A stretch of DNA of 54,202 bases from Gemmatimonadota bacterium (GTDB lineage: Bacteria > Gemmatimonadota > Gemmatimonadetes > Gemmatimonadales > Gemmatimonadaceae), in contig JAHFCT010000022.1 of assembly GCA_023249375.1 (NCBI GenBank), positions 1-54,202 on the forward strand, given 5' to 3'. This document shows positions 1 through 8,055 of the stretch, one piece after another (the first letter of the stretch is position 1; each line of letters opens with the position of its first letter). Made by a program: the position numbers and the translations under genes. The notes below the pieces were generated by a model that was not told the origin of the DNA, did no database searches, and saw nothing but the letters and a program-made list of their open reading frames with translations.

Positions 1-331
1 CGCCGTGCAGCGCCGTGCGCGCGCGCGACGGCGACGCATCCACGGCGATGAACGCACAGAGCGCGTCAGCCGGAAGAGCGGCGTCGGGCGCTTCGGTGCC
101 CGCCGCGCCGATGCCCACGAACGCCGCGTGCCCCTCGAGCGCCGTCACGGCGGCCGCATCCGCCGCGAGCGCCGCGTCGAGCAGCACCACCACTGGCTGG
201 TGCTCCGGCAGCGACGACGGCACCGGCAGCACGTCCACGCGGCGCACTGTCATCCCCGGGTCAGCCCCCAGGGCGGGGAACGCCGCGAGCGCTCGGCCCG
301 CGGAAGCGAAGATCAGTGGCGTCGAGGTCAC
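1..331 (-). CDS. N-terminal part of an unrecognised protein
   Basis: An open frame runs from a GTG at 331 off the left edge, giving 110 residues (VTSTPLIFASAG at the start, AVDASPSRARTALHG at the edge). The composition looks coding, and the frame lies upstream of nothing else on this strand. The alternating hydrophobic strands (VVVLLDAAL, AAFVGIGAAG, ALCAFIAVDA) loosely resemble a receiver-like alpha/beta fold, which could precede a signalling output domain outside the window. I see no diagnostic motif, so the function is unknown. No clear Shine-Dalgarno precedes the GTG, and the start is tentative. Confidence 0.55.
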   Translation of the reverse strand, partial: MTSTPLIFASAGRALAAFPALGADPGMTVRRVDVLPVPSSLPEHQPVVVLLDAALAADAAAVTALEGHAAFVGIGAAGTEAPDAALPADALCAFIAVDASPSRARTALHG

Positions 332-347
332 GTGGGCAAATGTACGA

Positions 348-384
348 GAACGCCGGCGCCCCAGTGCAATGGGCGCCGGCGTTC
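348..384 (-). terminator. Hairpin after the CsgG-like gene
   Basis: A perfect 13-bp inverted repeat, GAACGCCGGCGCC (348-360) and GGCGCCGGCGTTC (372-384), with an 11-nt loop. It sits 33 nt past the stop of the minus-strand CsgG-like gene. The following U-tract is weak (CTCGTACATTT), so it is a terminator-like hairpin and not a textbook intrinsic terminator. Confidence 0.6.
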
Positions 385-416
385 TAATGTGCGGAGGCGC
401 AACCGCGCCTGCCAGC

Positions 417-1142
417 CTACTGCAGCTTCTTCAGCTCGGCCTGCGCCTGATCAAACTGCGGGAACTTGTCGAGCGACTTGCGGAAGAGCGTCACGGCTTC
501 GGCCTTGTTGCCCGCGTCCTTCGCCGCCAGCCCCTTGCTGTACAGGGCGATCGCCTCGTAGGGCACCTTCTTGGCCGCTTCCTTCTTGGCCTCGCCCACG
601 CGCGCCGGAATGTCGGGGAGCTTGAGCCCCGCGTTCAGCTTGCCGGCGAGCTGGTTGATCAGTTCCATGAAGTTGTCGACCTTGCCCGTCACCGCCGCGT
701 CCTTCGCCGTCGGATTCGGGAACTCGATCTCGCCCTTCTCGACGTTGAAGACGCGCGTCGTGAACTTCATCGTCCCCTTGCCGTCGGTGATGAAGCCGCC
801 CGTCACCATGTGGTGCACACCAAGCAGCTTGCCGACCTGCACCGCGGTTGCGGCGTCGGTCATGTTCGACTTCGACAGGTTCTGCTCGTCGAGGATCTTC
901 TGAATCTGGTCGCGTTCGATCACGCGGACGCCCGGATTGGCCGCGAGTTCGCCGATCAGCAGGTCGGCGATGCCCTTCGTGAGGGGCTGCAGCTCCTCGT
1001 TCGCCTTGCCAATGGCGCCGTTGTTGAAGGGAAGCACCGCGATGGTCGGTTTGCTCCCGCCCTGGGCGGCGGCGGGCGACGGGATGGCGGCAGCGAGCGT
1101 AGCGACTGCGGCGAGCGTGGCGAACGATCTCATCAGCTGCAT
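417..1142 (-). CDS. CsgG/HfaB-like exported protein with C-terminal TPR-like tail
   Basis: 241 residues. A Sec signal peptide (residues 1-27, ending PSPAAAQ) leads into a CsgG-family domain. The hallmarks are a TIAVLPFNN strand near residue 33, an LLIGELAANPGVRVIERDQI segment near 80-100 and GVHHMVTGGFITDGKG near 125. This fold occurs in outer-membrane-associated secretion or assembly proteins and in TolB-like N-domains. The last 45 residues (YEAIALYSKGLAAKDAGN onward) form one TPR-like helical pair. A strong SD (GAGGAGG, 5 nt before ATG) fixes the start. There is no lipobox cysteine, so it is probably periplasmic. The precise role is unknown. Confidence 0.8.
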   Translation of the reverse strand: MQLMRSFATLAAVATLAAAIPSPAAAQGGSKPTIAVLPFNNGAIGKANEELQPLTKGIADLLIGELAANPGVRVIERDQIQKILDEQNLSKSNMTDAATAVQVGKLLGVHHMVTGGFITDGKGTMKFTTRVFNVEKGEIEFPNPTAKDAAVTGKVDNFMELINQLAGKLNAGLKLPDIPARVGEAKKEAAKKVPYEAIALYSKGLAAKDAGNKAEAVTLFRKSLDKFPQFDQAQAELKKLQ

Positions 1143-1166
1143 GGGGTCCTCCTCGTAGGCGAGGGG

Positions 1167-2039
1167 CTAAACGGTCAGCGTCAGTCCTTCTGCGGCTCCC
1201 ACTACCTGCAGCGCCCCTCCGCGGGAGCGCACCAGCGCGCGGCATTCGTCGACACGCTGGTCCAGTTCTTCATCCGTGCGCCGTGGCTCGTGGTGAAACA
1301 GCACCAGCGTGCCGACCTCGGCTTCCATCGCCACATCCACCGCGTCGTGAAAGGTCGAATGACCCCAGCCGCGGTGATGATCGTATTCCTCGGTGGTGTA
1401 CATCGTGTCGTGCACGAAGACCGTGGCCCCGCGCACGAACTCCACGAACCGCTGCTTCCAGTCCTTGGGGCTGTTGTACTTCTCCGGCGCCCCGACTTCG
1501 TTGTCCGACACATACACGATGGACCGGTCACTTCCCGGCGAGCGGAACCGGTAACCCAGCGCGCCGCCCGGGTGCTGCACTTCAAACGCCTCCACTTCAT
1601 ACCCCTGTCCGCCGCGCCGTTCCCCGGCGGCGATCGTCGAAAAATCGATGCGCGCATCGAGTTCCTCGAACGACACCGGAAAGACCACCGGCGACATCTG
1701 ATCCCGCACCACCCGATCCACGCTGCCCTCAAGCGCCTTCGATCCCCAGATCGTGAAGTGATTCCCGCGCTGGAAAATCGGGGCGAAGAACGGAATGCCC
1801 TGGATGTGGTCCCAGTGGGCGTGCGTGAGGAAGATGTCTCCCGCCAGCGGCGCACCATCGGACCGGTCCTGCAACGACAGCCCAAGTTCGCGAATGCCCG
1901 TGCCGGCGTCGAGGATGACCAGCCACCCTTCGGCCGTCCGGATCTCGATGCACGGCGTGTTGCCGCCGTAGCGCACCGTCCTTCGTCCCGGACTCGGAAT
2001 GGACCCGCGGGTCCCCCAAAACTGCACGCGCAGACTCAT
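1167..2039 (-). CDS. Metallo-beta-lactamase-fold hydrolase
   Basis: 290 residues beginning MSLRVQFWGTRGSIPSPG, the strand/loop start typical of the RNase Z / cyclic-phosphodiesterase-like branch of the MBL superfamily. The metal-binding HxHxDH motif is intact (THAHWDHIQ, residues 72-80). A later VFVHDTMYTTEEY segment supplies the bridging Asp, and a distal His lies in LVLFHHEPRRTD. No signal peptide is visible, so it is cytoplasmic. It sits between a CsgG-like gene and a Crp-type regulator on the same strand. The substrate (RNA 3' end, cyclic nucleotide or other phosphodiester) cannot be told from sequence alone. Confidence 0.85.
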   Translation of the reverse strand: MSLRVQFWGTRGSIPSPGRRTVRYGGNTPCIEIRTAEGWLVILDAGTGIRELGLSLQDRSDGAPLAGDIFLTHAHWDHIQGIPFFAPIFQRGNHFTIWGSKALEGSVDRVVRDQMSPVVFPVSFEELDARIDFSTIAAGERRGGQGYEVEAFEVQHPGGALGYRFRSPGSDRSIVYVSDNEVGAPEKYNSPKDWKQRFVEFVRGATVFVHDTMYTTEEYDHHRGWGHSTFHDAVDVAMEAEVGTLVLFHHEPRRTDEELDQRVDECRALVRSRGGALQVVGAAEGLTLTV

Positions 2040-2108
2040 CGTCAGAATAGTAGGCTGAGGAAAGCGGTCGAGGCTTGGTTCATGGTCACGTGCCCACCGT
2101 GACGCCGG

Positions 2109-2786
2109 TCACACCCGCTGCTGTGCCCGCTCGTGCAGCGCGGTCTTATTCAGCAGGCGAATGCGTCGCCGTTCTGCCGTCACCCATCCCAACTCCTGGA
2201 ACTCGCGCATCGCCCGCGACACGGTCTCTCGGCTGGCGCCGATCACCTGCGCGATGGTCTGGTGCGTGAGCGGTTTCTCGATCAGGTCGCTGCCGCACTC
2301 GATGGCCGCATCGAGCAGCATGCGCGCGATGCGTCCCGGCACATCGAGCAGCACGAGCGTGCCAATCTTCTCGTCAGCGCGGCGGAGCCGGCGGGACAGC
2401 TCCTGCAGCAGCGCCCACGCGACCGTCGGGCTTGCCTCGACGCGGCGGCGGAAGTCATCGCGCCGCAGGACGAGCACCGACGACTCCTCCATCGCGATAA
2501 CGTGCGCCGAGCGCGGCTGGTCGTCGATGAGCGACAGTTCGCCAAAGTGCTCGCCGACGCCGAGCAGTCCGAGGATGACTTCGCGCCCGTCTTCGGCGAG
2601 CAGCACCACCTTCACTCGGCCCGACCGCACGACGAACAGCGCATCGCCGGGGTCGTCCTCAAAGACGATCACGCTGCCCTTCGGGTAGTTCTTCTCGCGC
2701 ACCAACTCCCCGAACCGCTCGCGCTCGGCGGGGTTGAGCGACTTGAAGAGAGGCACCGTGGCAAGAAACGCGGCGATCGTGGGCAC
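2109..2786 (-). CDS. Crp/Fnr-family transcriptional regulator
   Basis: 225 residues. An N-terminal cyclic-nucleotide-binding beta-roll ends in a phosphate-binding-cassette-like segment, [13 protein letters not shown] (82-94), which keeps the Glu and the Arg-Ser pair that contact the phosphate in cAMP receptors. A long dimerisation helix follows ([17 protein letters not shown]). The C-terminal winged HTH is [21 protein letters not shown] (about 172-192). Ligand binding is therefore plausible but unproven. It has no iron-sulphur cysteines like Fnr. Translation starts at a GTG with no obvious SD. A good promoter lies about 110 bp upstream. Confidence 0.88.
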   Translation of the reverse strand: MPTIAAFLATVPLFKSLNPAERERFGELVREKNYPKGSVIVFEDDPGDALFVVRSGRVKVVLLAEDGREVILGLLGVGEHFGELSLIDDQPRSAHVIAMEESSVLVLRRDDFRRRVEASPTVAWALLQELSRRLRRADEKIGTLVLLDVPGRIARMLLDAAIECGSDLIEKPLTHQTIAQVIGASRETVSRAMREFQELGWVTAERRRIRLLNKTALHERAQQRV

Positions 2787-2893
2787 GTGGAGGGAGGAAG
2801 GCGGTAGACGAATGGTGGCTGGCGGCTGGCGGACGACGGAGTGGCGGAAAAACGAACGGCCCGGCCTCGGGTCCGAACTCGCTAACTGAGGCG

Positions 2894-2922
2894 AACTTAG
2901 CCTCCACGGGGGTCTTCGTCAA
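2894..2922 (-). promoter_or_regulatory. Sigma70-type promoter of the crp-like gene
   Basis: On the minus strand, TTGACG (2917-2922) is followed by a 17-bp spacer and TAAGTT (2894-2899). It points at the Crp/Fnr gene and leaves a leader of about 100 nt. It is back to back with the rpmE promoter. Confidence 0.6.
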
Positions 2923-2941
2923 ACTCTTTATAGTTGCCCGC

Positions 2942-2971
2942 TTGAATCCGAGGCATCCATTTGGGTATATT
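2942..2971 (+). promoter_or_regulatory. Promoter of the rpmE-prfA operon
   Basis: TTGAAT (2942-2947), an 18-bp spacer, then TATATT (2966-2971), about 30 bp before the rpmE start codon. An AT-rich TTTATAGT box just upstream could be an alternative -10. Confidence 0.55.
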
Positions 2972-3007
2972 TGCCAGCTACCCAAGAACACACGCCTGGA
3001 GTATCCC

Positions 3008-3217
3008 GTGAAGGCCGACATCCATCCCGTCTATGCGACGACCACCGTGCGCTGCGCGTGCGGCAACACGTTTCAGACGCGTTCTGTTCGCGACGAGATC
3101 CATCTCGACATCTGCTCCAACTGCCACCCGTTCTACACGGGCAAGCAGAAGCTGATCGACACGGCTGGTCGTGTCGAGCGCTTCAACCAGAAGTTCCGCC
3201 GGAAGGCCGCCGTCTGA
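3008..3217 (+). CDS. rpmE: 50S ribosomal protein L31
   Basis: 69 residues starting at GTG 3008 ([16 protein letters not shown]), preceded by GGAG at a 6-nt spacing. It is the zinc-binding form of L31. Cysteines in VRCACGN and [11 protein letters not shown] form the four-ligand zinc site, and the family signature [17 protein letters not shown] is present. It binds the 50S central protuberance and bridges to the 30S head. It opens an operon with release factor 1 and PrmC, a common bacterial arrangement. Its TGA stop overlaps a likely CTG start of prfA. Confidence 0.95.
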   Translation: MKADIHPVYATTTVRCACGNTFQTRSVRDEIHLDICSNCHPFYTGKQKLIDTAGRVERFNQKFRRKAAV

Positions 3218-4290
3218 GCCTGCGCGACCGCCTCGCCGACGCGCTCCAGCGCGCGGCCGACGTCGAACGCGACCTGCTCGATCCCGCCGTGTTGCGGGAT
3301 GCCAAGCGTTTGGCTGAGCTGGGACGCGAGCATCAGCGGTTGGCCGGCCTCGTCTCGCGCGCCAATCGGCTGTCCAAGCTGGAGAGCGAGCTCGCGCAGG
3401 TGCGCGAGCTCGTTGCGTTGGATGACGCCGAAATGAAAGCCGAGGTCGAGGCGGAGAAAGGCCGCCTCGAGGCGGAGATCCCGCGGCTGGAAGAGGAGAT
3501 CAAGCCGCTCCTCGTGCCGCCTGACCCGCTGGACGACCGCAACGCGATCGTCGAAATCCGCGCCGGTACCGGTGGCGATGAAGCCGCGCTCTTTGCGGCC
3601 GACCTCTATCGCATGTACACGCGCTACATCGAGCGGCACGGCGGGTGGAAGCTCGAGACGCTCTCGCTTTCCGACGGCGGCCTGGGCGGCTACAAGGAAG
3701 CGGTGTTCAAGGTCGCGGGCCCGGGTGCCTTCGGAGAACTCCGCCGCGAAGCTGGCGTGCACCGCGTGCAGCGCGTGCCCGCCACCGAAGCCTCGGGGCG
3801 CATCCACACGTCCGCCGCGACGGTCGCCGTGCTCCCCGAAGCCGAGGACGTGGACGTTTCGATCGAGGACAAGGAGCTGCGCATCGACGTGTATCGCGCC
3901 TCGGGGCCGGGCGGTCAGGGCGTGAACACGACCGATTCCGCCGTGCGCATTACGCACCTGCCCACGGGACTCGTCGTGACGCAGCAGGACCAGCGCTCGC
4001 AAATCCAGAACAAGGCCAAGGCCATGGAAGTACTGCGCTCGCGCCTGCTCGACCAGCGCATTGCGGAGCAGGAGGCCGAACGCTCCCGCCTGCGGCGCAG
4101 CGCGGTGAGCACCGGCGACCGCTCGGCGAAGATCCGCACGTACAACTTCCCGCAGAGCCGCATCACCGACCATCGCATCAACTTCACGACGCACGACCTG
4201 CAGGGCGTGCTCGACGGCAAGATGCAGGCGCTGGTCGAGGCGCTGCGGACGGCGGATCTCGAGGAGCGGCTGTCGGGCGGGGGCGAGTAA
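3214..4290 (+). CDS. prfA: Peptide chain release factor 1
   Basis: About 358 residues, normal RF1 length. The codon-recognition tripeptide PAT (189-191, in [16 protein letters not shown]) marks an RF1 (UAA/UAG) and not an RF2. The catalytic GGQ is at 233-235 ([19 protein letters not shown]). Homology begins at [11 protein letters not shown], and no ATG, GTG or TTG exists in frame between the L31 coding region and this point. The best start is CTG 3214, with GGAAGG seven nt upstream and the rpmE TGA overlapping as CTGA. A second CTG at 3220 is the alternative. The next gene, prmC, methylates this GGQ glutamine. Confidence 0.93.
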   Translation: MSLRDRLADALQRAADVERDLLDPAVLRDAKRLAELGREHQRLAGLVSRANRLSKLESELAQVRELVALDDAEMKAEVEAEKGRLEAEIPRLEEEIKPLLVPPDPLDDRNAIVEIRAGTGGDEAALFAADLYRMYTRYIERHGGWKLETLSLSDGGLGGYKEAVFKVAGPGAFGELRREAGVHRVQRVPATEASGRIHTSAATVAVLPEAEDVDVSIEDKELRIDVYRASGPGGQGVNTTDSAVRITHLPTGLVVTQQDQRSQIQNKAKAMEVLRSRLLDQRIAEQEAERSRLRRSAVSTGDRSAKIRTYNFPQSRITDHRINFTTHDLQGVLDGKMQALVEALRTADLEERLSGGGE

Positions 4291-4300
4291 CAGGAGGCGG

Positions 4301-5266
4301 ATGACGGATTCGGCTGAGGCGGGCGCTGGCGCCAGGGACTCGGGTCCCTTCGTAAAGAAGCTGCGCGACGTGGAGCTGCCTGCTGACATCTCGTCGGCCG
4401 CCGCGGCGGGCGAGACGATCGGCGGAGTGCTCGACGCGCTGGCGGCAGAGCTCGCGGGCGTCAGCGCCATGCCGGCGCGACAGGAAGCGCGCGACTTGAT
4501 CGCGGCCGTCCTCGGCCAGCCGCGCTTCTGGCCCACGGCCCACCGCGACGAGGTGCTGCCGCCCGCGACGCTGGTGGCGCTCAGCGAAGCGGCCATGCGC
4601 CTCAAGCGCGGCATGCCGTTTCAATACGCCGTGCGCCGTGCAGATTTCCGCACGCTGACGCTCTACGTCGACGAACGCGTACTGATTCCGCGCCCCGAAA
4701 CCGAACTGCTGGTCGAACTCGCTCTGGCCCAGACCGCCGGCGCGGGCATCATCGCCGATATCGGCACGGGATCTGGCGCCATCGCGCTGTCGCTCGCCGC
4801 CGAGGGACGCTACGAGCGGGTCATCGCGACGGACATCTCGAGCGATGCGCTGACGGTGGCGCGCCACAACCTGCGCGCCATCCCCGCCGAACGCCGCGGC
4901 GTGCTCGAGTTCCGCGCCGGCAGCTACTGCGCGCCGCTGGTCGGCGAACGGCTGGGCGCGCTCGTCGCGAACCCCCCGTATATTGCTCCCGCAGAGGCGG
5001 GCGAGCTGCCCGATCTCGTGCGCAATTGGGAGCCGTCGTTTGCGCTCTTTTCGGAGCGCGATGGCATGGCGGCGATCCGGTCGATCGTCACCGGGGCGGT
5101 GTCGGTGATCGCAGTGCACGGTGTGCTCGCGCTCGAAGTCGACGCGCGGCGCGCCACGGACGCCGCACAGCTGGTGGAAGGAACGAACGCGTTTGCGCAG
5201 GTGACCATTCACAAGGATCTGACCGGTCGCGAGCGGTTCGTCGTGGCCCGACGCAAGGAGAGTTGA
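4301..5266 (+). CDS. prmC: Release factor glutamine N5-methyltransferase
   Basis: 321 residues. It is a class I SAM methyltransferase that modifies the Gln of the GGQ motif in RF1/RF2. It shows IPRPETE (129-135), the SAM-binding IADIGTGSGAIALSLA (151-166) and the catalytic NPPY (224-227) followed by IAPAEAGELPDLVRNWEPSFALF. The N-terminus carries roughly 40 residues more than typical PrmC. AGGAGG directly before the ATG supports this start. It follows prfA after 10 nt, and its TGA overlaps the next ATG (TGATG), indicating translational coupling. Confidence 0.93.
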   Translation: MTDSAEAGAGARDSGPFVKKLRDVELPADISSAAAAGETIGGVLDALAAELAGVSAMPARQEARDLIAAVLGQPRFWPTAHRDEVLPPATLVALSEAAMRLKRGMPFQYAVRRADFRTLTLYVDERVLIPRPETELLVELALAQTAGAGIIADIGTGSGAIALSLAAEGRYERVIATDISSDALTVARHNLRAIPAERRGVLEFRAGSYCAPLVGERLGALVANPPYIAPAEAGELPDLVRNWEPSFALFSERDGMAAIRSIVTGAVSVIAVHGVLALEVDARRATDAAQLVEGTNAFAQVTIHKDLTGRERFVVARRKES

Positions 5267-5619
5267 TGCTGCACGACCGCTCGGTGGAACTGGGCCGCCT
5301 CATTGGGCAGAGCGACGAATACAAGGCCGTGCGCCGCGCCAATGATGCGCTGGGCGCCGACAAGGATGCCGTCGTACTGCTGCAGCGCATGGAAGAGCTG
5401 CGCCGCAAAGCATCGGACATGATGGACGGCGGCGAGCAGCCGACGCCCGAAATGGAAGCAGAACTCGAGCAGCTGCTCGGCCAGATCCAGGTGAACCCGC
5501 TGTATCAGCGCATGATTGTCGCGCAGGAGAACTTCGACAAGATCATGATGCAGGTGAACCAGTGGATCCTCGAGGGGATCAAGAAAGGCGCGACCAGCGG
5601 CATCATCACGCTCGGGTGA
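5266..5619 (+). CDS. YlbF/YmcA-family protein
   Basis: 117 residues, all helical, ending NPLYQRMIVAQENFDKIMMQ then VNQWILEGIKKGATSGIITLG. This matches the Com_YlbF (DUF964) family, whose Bacillus members form the Y-complex that affects RNase Y activity, competence and sporulation. The fit is by overall pattern (heptad-like leucines, YQR, late GI segment), since the family has no catalytic motif. The start ATG overlaps the prmC stop, and the stop TGA overlaps a possible GTG start of tmk. The role in this organism is unknown, though RNA-turnover control is plausible from its translation-operon setting. Confidence 0.75.
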   Translation: MLHDRSVELGRLIGQSDEYKAVRRANDALGADKDAVVLLQRMEELRRKASDMMDGGEQPTPEMEAELEQLLGQIQVNPLYQRMIVAQENFDKIMMQVNQWILEGIKKGATSGIITLG

Positions 5620-5624
5620 CCGCG

Positions 5625-6275
5625 ATGCCCGGCCGGCTGGTCGTCTTCGAAGGTGTTGAGGGCGCGGGCAAGACGACGCAGCTCGAACGGCTGGCGCTGC
5701 GCCTCGGCCGGCACGGCGCGCAAGTGCGCATGCTTCGCGAACCGGGCGGCACGCCCGTGGGAGACGAGATTCGCGCGCTGCTGCTGCGGCCGAGCGCGCA
5801 GATTCCGCCGCGCACCGAGGCGCTGCTGTTCATGGCGTCGCGCGCCGCGCTTGTTGGCGAGCAAGTGCGACCGGCGCTGGCGCGCGGCGACATCGTGCTG
5901 CTCGACCGGTTCTTCCTGAGCACCTACGCGTATCAGGTGGGCGGCCGCGGACTGCCCGAGGACGAAGTGCGAGGCGCCAACAGCTTCGCCACGGGCGGGC
6001 TCGTCCCGGACGTCACGGTGCTGCTCACGCTGCCGGTGCAGGTTGGACTCGAGCGCGCCGCGCAGCGCGGCGCGTCGGACCGGATGGAGCAGGCGGAGCG
6101 CGCGTTTCACGAGCGGGTGGAGGCGGCGTTTGCGGTGTTCGCCGAGCCGGCGTGGCAGGCGTCGCACGCGGAATGCGGCGCCGTCGTGGCGGTGCCGGCA
6201 GCGGGAACGGCCGACGAGGTCGAGGAGCGCGTCTGGCGCGTCGTCGCCGCGCGGTGCCCCGAGGTGCAGGCGTGA
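5625..6275 (+). CDS. tmk: Thymidylate kinase
   Basis: 216 residues; converts dTMP to dTDP. The P-loop FEGVEGAGKTTQ (8-19), the DR(F/H) catalytic loop LLDRFFLSTYAYQ and the REPGGTPVGDEIR dTMP-binding segment are all present. The LID region PVQVGLERAAQRGASDRMEQ has arginines in the LID. ATG 5625 is chosen because GGGTGA lies 6 nt before it. GTG 5616, which overlaps the previous stop as GTGA, would add three residues. Confidence 0.92.
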   Translation: MPGRLVVFEGVEGAGKTTQLERLALRLGRHGAQVRMLREPGGTPVGDEIRALLLRPSAQIPPRTEALLFMASRAALVGEQVRPALARGDIVLLDRFFLSTYAYQVGGRGLPEDEVRGANSFATGGLVPDVTVLLTLPVQVGLERAAQRGASDRMEQAERAFHERVEAAFAVFAEPAWQASHAECGAVVAVPAAGTADEVEERVWRVVAARCPEVQA

Positions 6276-6317
6276 TGCCGCTTGGAACCCGTTTCCTCCG
6301 TCCTTCGTAGAGGCCCT

Positions 6318-7901
6318 GTGCGTCGCAACCGGCTGATCATCACGCTGCTCGTGCTTGCCGTCAGCGCCATTGCCGGCGGCTGGCTCGTGCAGCGCGCGCT
6401 GCGGCGCTCGATGGGGCGCGGCGATGTGCACGGCGCGCGGCTACTGGCCGCGGTGATGGAGCGCGTGCGCGACAGCTACGTCGATTCGCTGTCGGTGGAT
6501 GAACTGTGGCGTCGCGCGGCCATCGGCTTGGTGGACGAGCTGGGCGATCCCAACAGCACGTACCTGCCGCCCGACCGGCTCAAGCGGCTCACCGAGGCGA
6601 CGTCCGGGCTGTACAGCGGCGTCGGCATCCAGGCCGACCGGCGCGAAGGGTACGTCGTGGTGCTCGCCGTGCGCCCGAACTCGCCCGCCGAGCACGCGGG
6701 CGTGCAGGCCGGCGATCGGTTGGCGGAAGCGGACGGCCAGGCGATGAAGGGCTGGACGATGGAAGAGGCGCGCAACGCGATGCGCGGCGCGCCCGGCACG
6801 CGACTGCACCTCGTGGTTGAGCGGGGGACGGCGCGCATTCCGTTCGACATGGAGCGCGGCTCCATTCACGTCTCGTCGGTGTCGCGCCAGATGGTGCTCG
6901 ACGGCGGTGTCGGCTACGTGCTGCTCTCGACGTTCAGCGATTCGGCGCGCCAGGAGCTGACGCGCACGGTGGATTCGCTGGTGGCCAACGGAGCGCGCTC
7001 GCTGATCCTCGACCTGCGCAACAACCCCGGCGGTCTGTTGAATCAGGGCGTAGCCATCGCCGATCTCTTTCTCGACCAGGGGCAGGAAATCGTCGACGTG
7101 CGCACCCGCGGGCAAAAGCGCGAAATCGTCTACGTGGACAGCGTGGCACAGAAGTGGCCCAAGCTGCCGCTCGCGGTCGTCGTCAACGCGGGGACGGCGA
7201 GCGCGGCGGAAATCGTGGCGGGCGCGCTGCAGGATCACGATCGCGCGCTCGTGCTCGGCCGCACGTCGTACGGGAAGGGAAGCGCGCAAAATGTCTTTGA
7301 ACTTGAAGGCGGCGGCGGCCTCAAGCTCACGACGGCGCGTTGGTACACGCCGTCGGGGCGGAGTATCAGCCGGCTCGCCAGGGCGGATTCCGCACCGCGC
7401 GTGATCAATGACCGCGCCGAGCGCCCCGTCTTCAAGACCGACGCCGGCCGCAAGGTGCTGGGCGGCGGGGGCATCGCGCCAGACCTCTCGGCGGGCGACT
7501 CCGTGCCGTCGCTGGCGGACCGCAGTTTCTTGATTGCGCTCGGCGCGAAGGCCGCTGTTTTCCGCGACGTCATGAAGAACTTCGCCGCCTCCGAACTGCG
7601 GCGCGGCGCGGCGCGCGACACGCTCTTTGTCGTGAGCCCGGCGCTGCGTGACGCGTTCTATGCGTCCATCGCGCGGCAGGGCATCGATGTGCCGCGCAGT
7701 GTGTACGATGACGCGGCGTCGCTGGTGGACCGCCAGCTGGGCAACGAGATCGCCCGGCAGGCGTTCGGTCTCGAGTATTCCGGCCGTCGCATCGTGCGCA
7801 ACGACAAGGTCGTGCAGCGCGCCGCCGAGTTGCTGCGGCGGGCGACGAATCCGCGGCAGTTGTTGGAGAAGATACCGGTGGCGGATTCCGCTCCGCGGTG
7901 A
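6318..7901 (+). CDS. S41-family C-terminal processing protease (CtpA-like)
   Basis: 527 residues. A single N-terminal membrane anchor (LIITLLVLAVSAIAGGWLV) is followed by a PDZ domain (about 95-175, GVGIQADRREGYVVVLAV). The S41 peptidase core carries the catalytic Ser in NAGTASAAEIV (S295) and Lys in TSYGKGSAQ (K320), so the Ser-Lys dyad is complete. LDLRNNPGGLL is the family strand. It is presumably periplasmic, tethered to the inner membrane, and acts on C-termini of envelope proteins. GTG 6318 follows AGAGG. An upstream TTG at 6282 is a weaker alternative. Confidence 0.9.
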   Translation: MRRNRLIITLLVLAVSAIAGGWLVQRALRRSMGRGDVHGARLLAAVMERVRDSYVDSLSVDELWRRAAIGLVDELGDPNSTYLPPDRLKRLTEATSGLYSGVGIQADRREGYVVVLAVRPNSPAEHAGVQAGDRLAEADGQAMKGWTMEEARNAMRGAPGTRLHLVVERGTARIPFDMERGSIHVSSVSRQMVLDGGVGYVLLSTFSDSARQELTRTVDSLVANGARSLILDLRNNPGGLLNQGVAIADLFLDQGQEIVDVRTRGQKREIVYVDSVAQKWPKLPLAVVVNAGTASAAEIVAGALQDHDRALVLGRTSYGKGSAQNVFELEGGGGLKLTTARWYTPSGRSISRLARADSAPRVINDRAERPVFKTDAGRKVLGGGGIAPDLSAGDSVPSLADRSFLIALGAKAAVFRDVMKNFAASELRRGAARDTLFVVSPALRDAFYASIARQGIDVPRSVYDDAASLVDRQLGNEIARQAFGLEYSGRRIVRNDKVVQRAAELLRRATNPRQLLEKIPVADSAPR

Positions 7902-8051
7902 TTGAGGACAGAGATCACGGAGATCGATTCAGGAGTCCGATTCCGGACTGAGAATTCGATAGGGCGCCTTGGCAGCTTGCCGAGGCGCCCTCTCGCAATC
8001 CCGATCGGAAATCAGAATCCTGAATCGATATCCGTGATCCCTGTCCTCAAT
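7901..8051. repeat. Dispersed palindromic repeat, copy 1 (complete)
   Basis: The left arm (7901-7934) and the reverse complement of the right arm (8018-8051) share ATTGAGGACAG then ATCACGGA and TCGATTCAGGA, with 3 mismatches in 34 bp. The arms flank the terminator hairpin at 7961-7991. Related arms occur at 13.9, 21.6 and 45.1 kb. The element fills the whole gap between two convergent genes. Confidence 0.75.
7961..7991. terminator. Bidirectional terminator-like hairpin
   Basis: AGGGCGCCTTGGCA (7961-7974), a 3-nt loop, then TGCCGAGGCGCCCT (7978-7991), forming a 14-bp stem with one G-T wobble. It lies between the convergent S41 protease and M28 peptidase genes, nested inside the palindromic repeat. 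There is no T-run. Confidence 0.6.
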
Positions 8052-8055
8052 GCCT

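Noticed and set aside
15-2102. Long plus-strand open frame of 695 codons
   Set aside because: It lies opposite three well-supported minus-strand genes and is Arg/His-rich with no domain, a GC-bias shadow.
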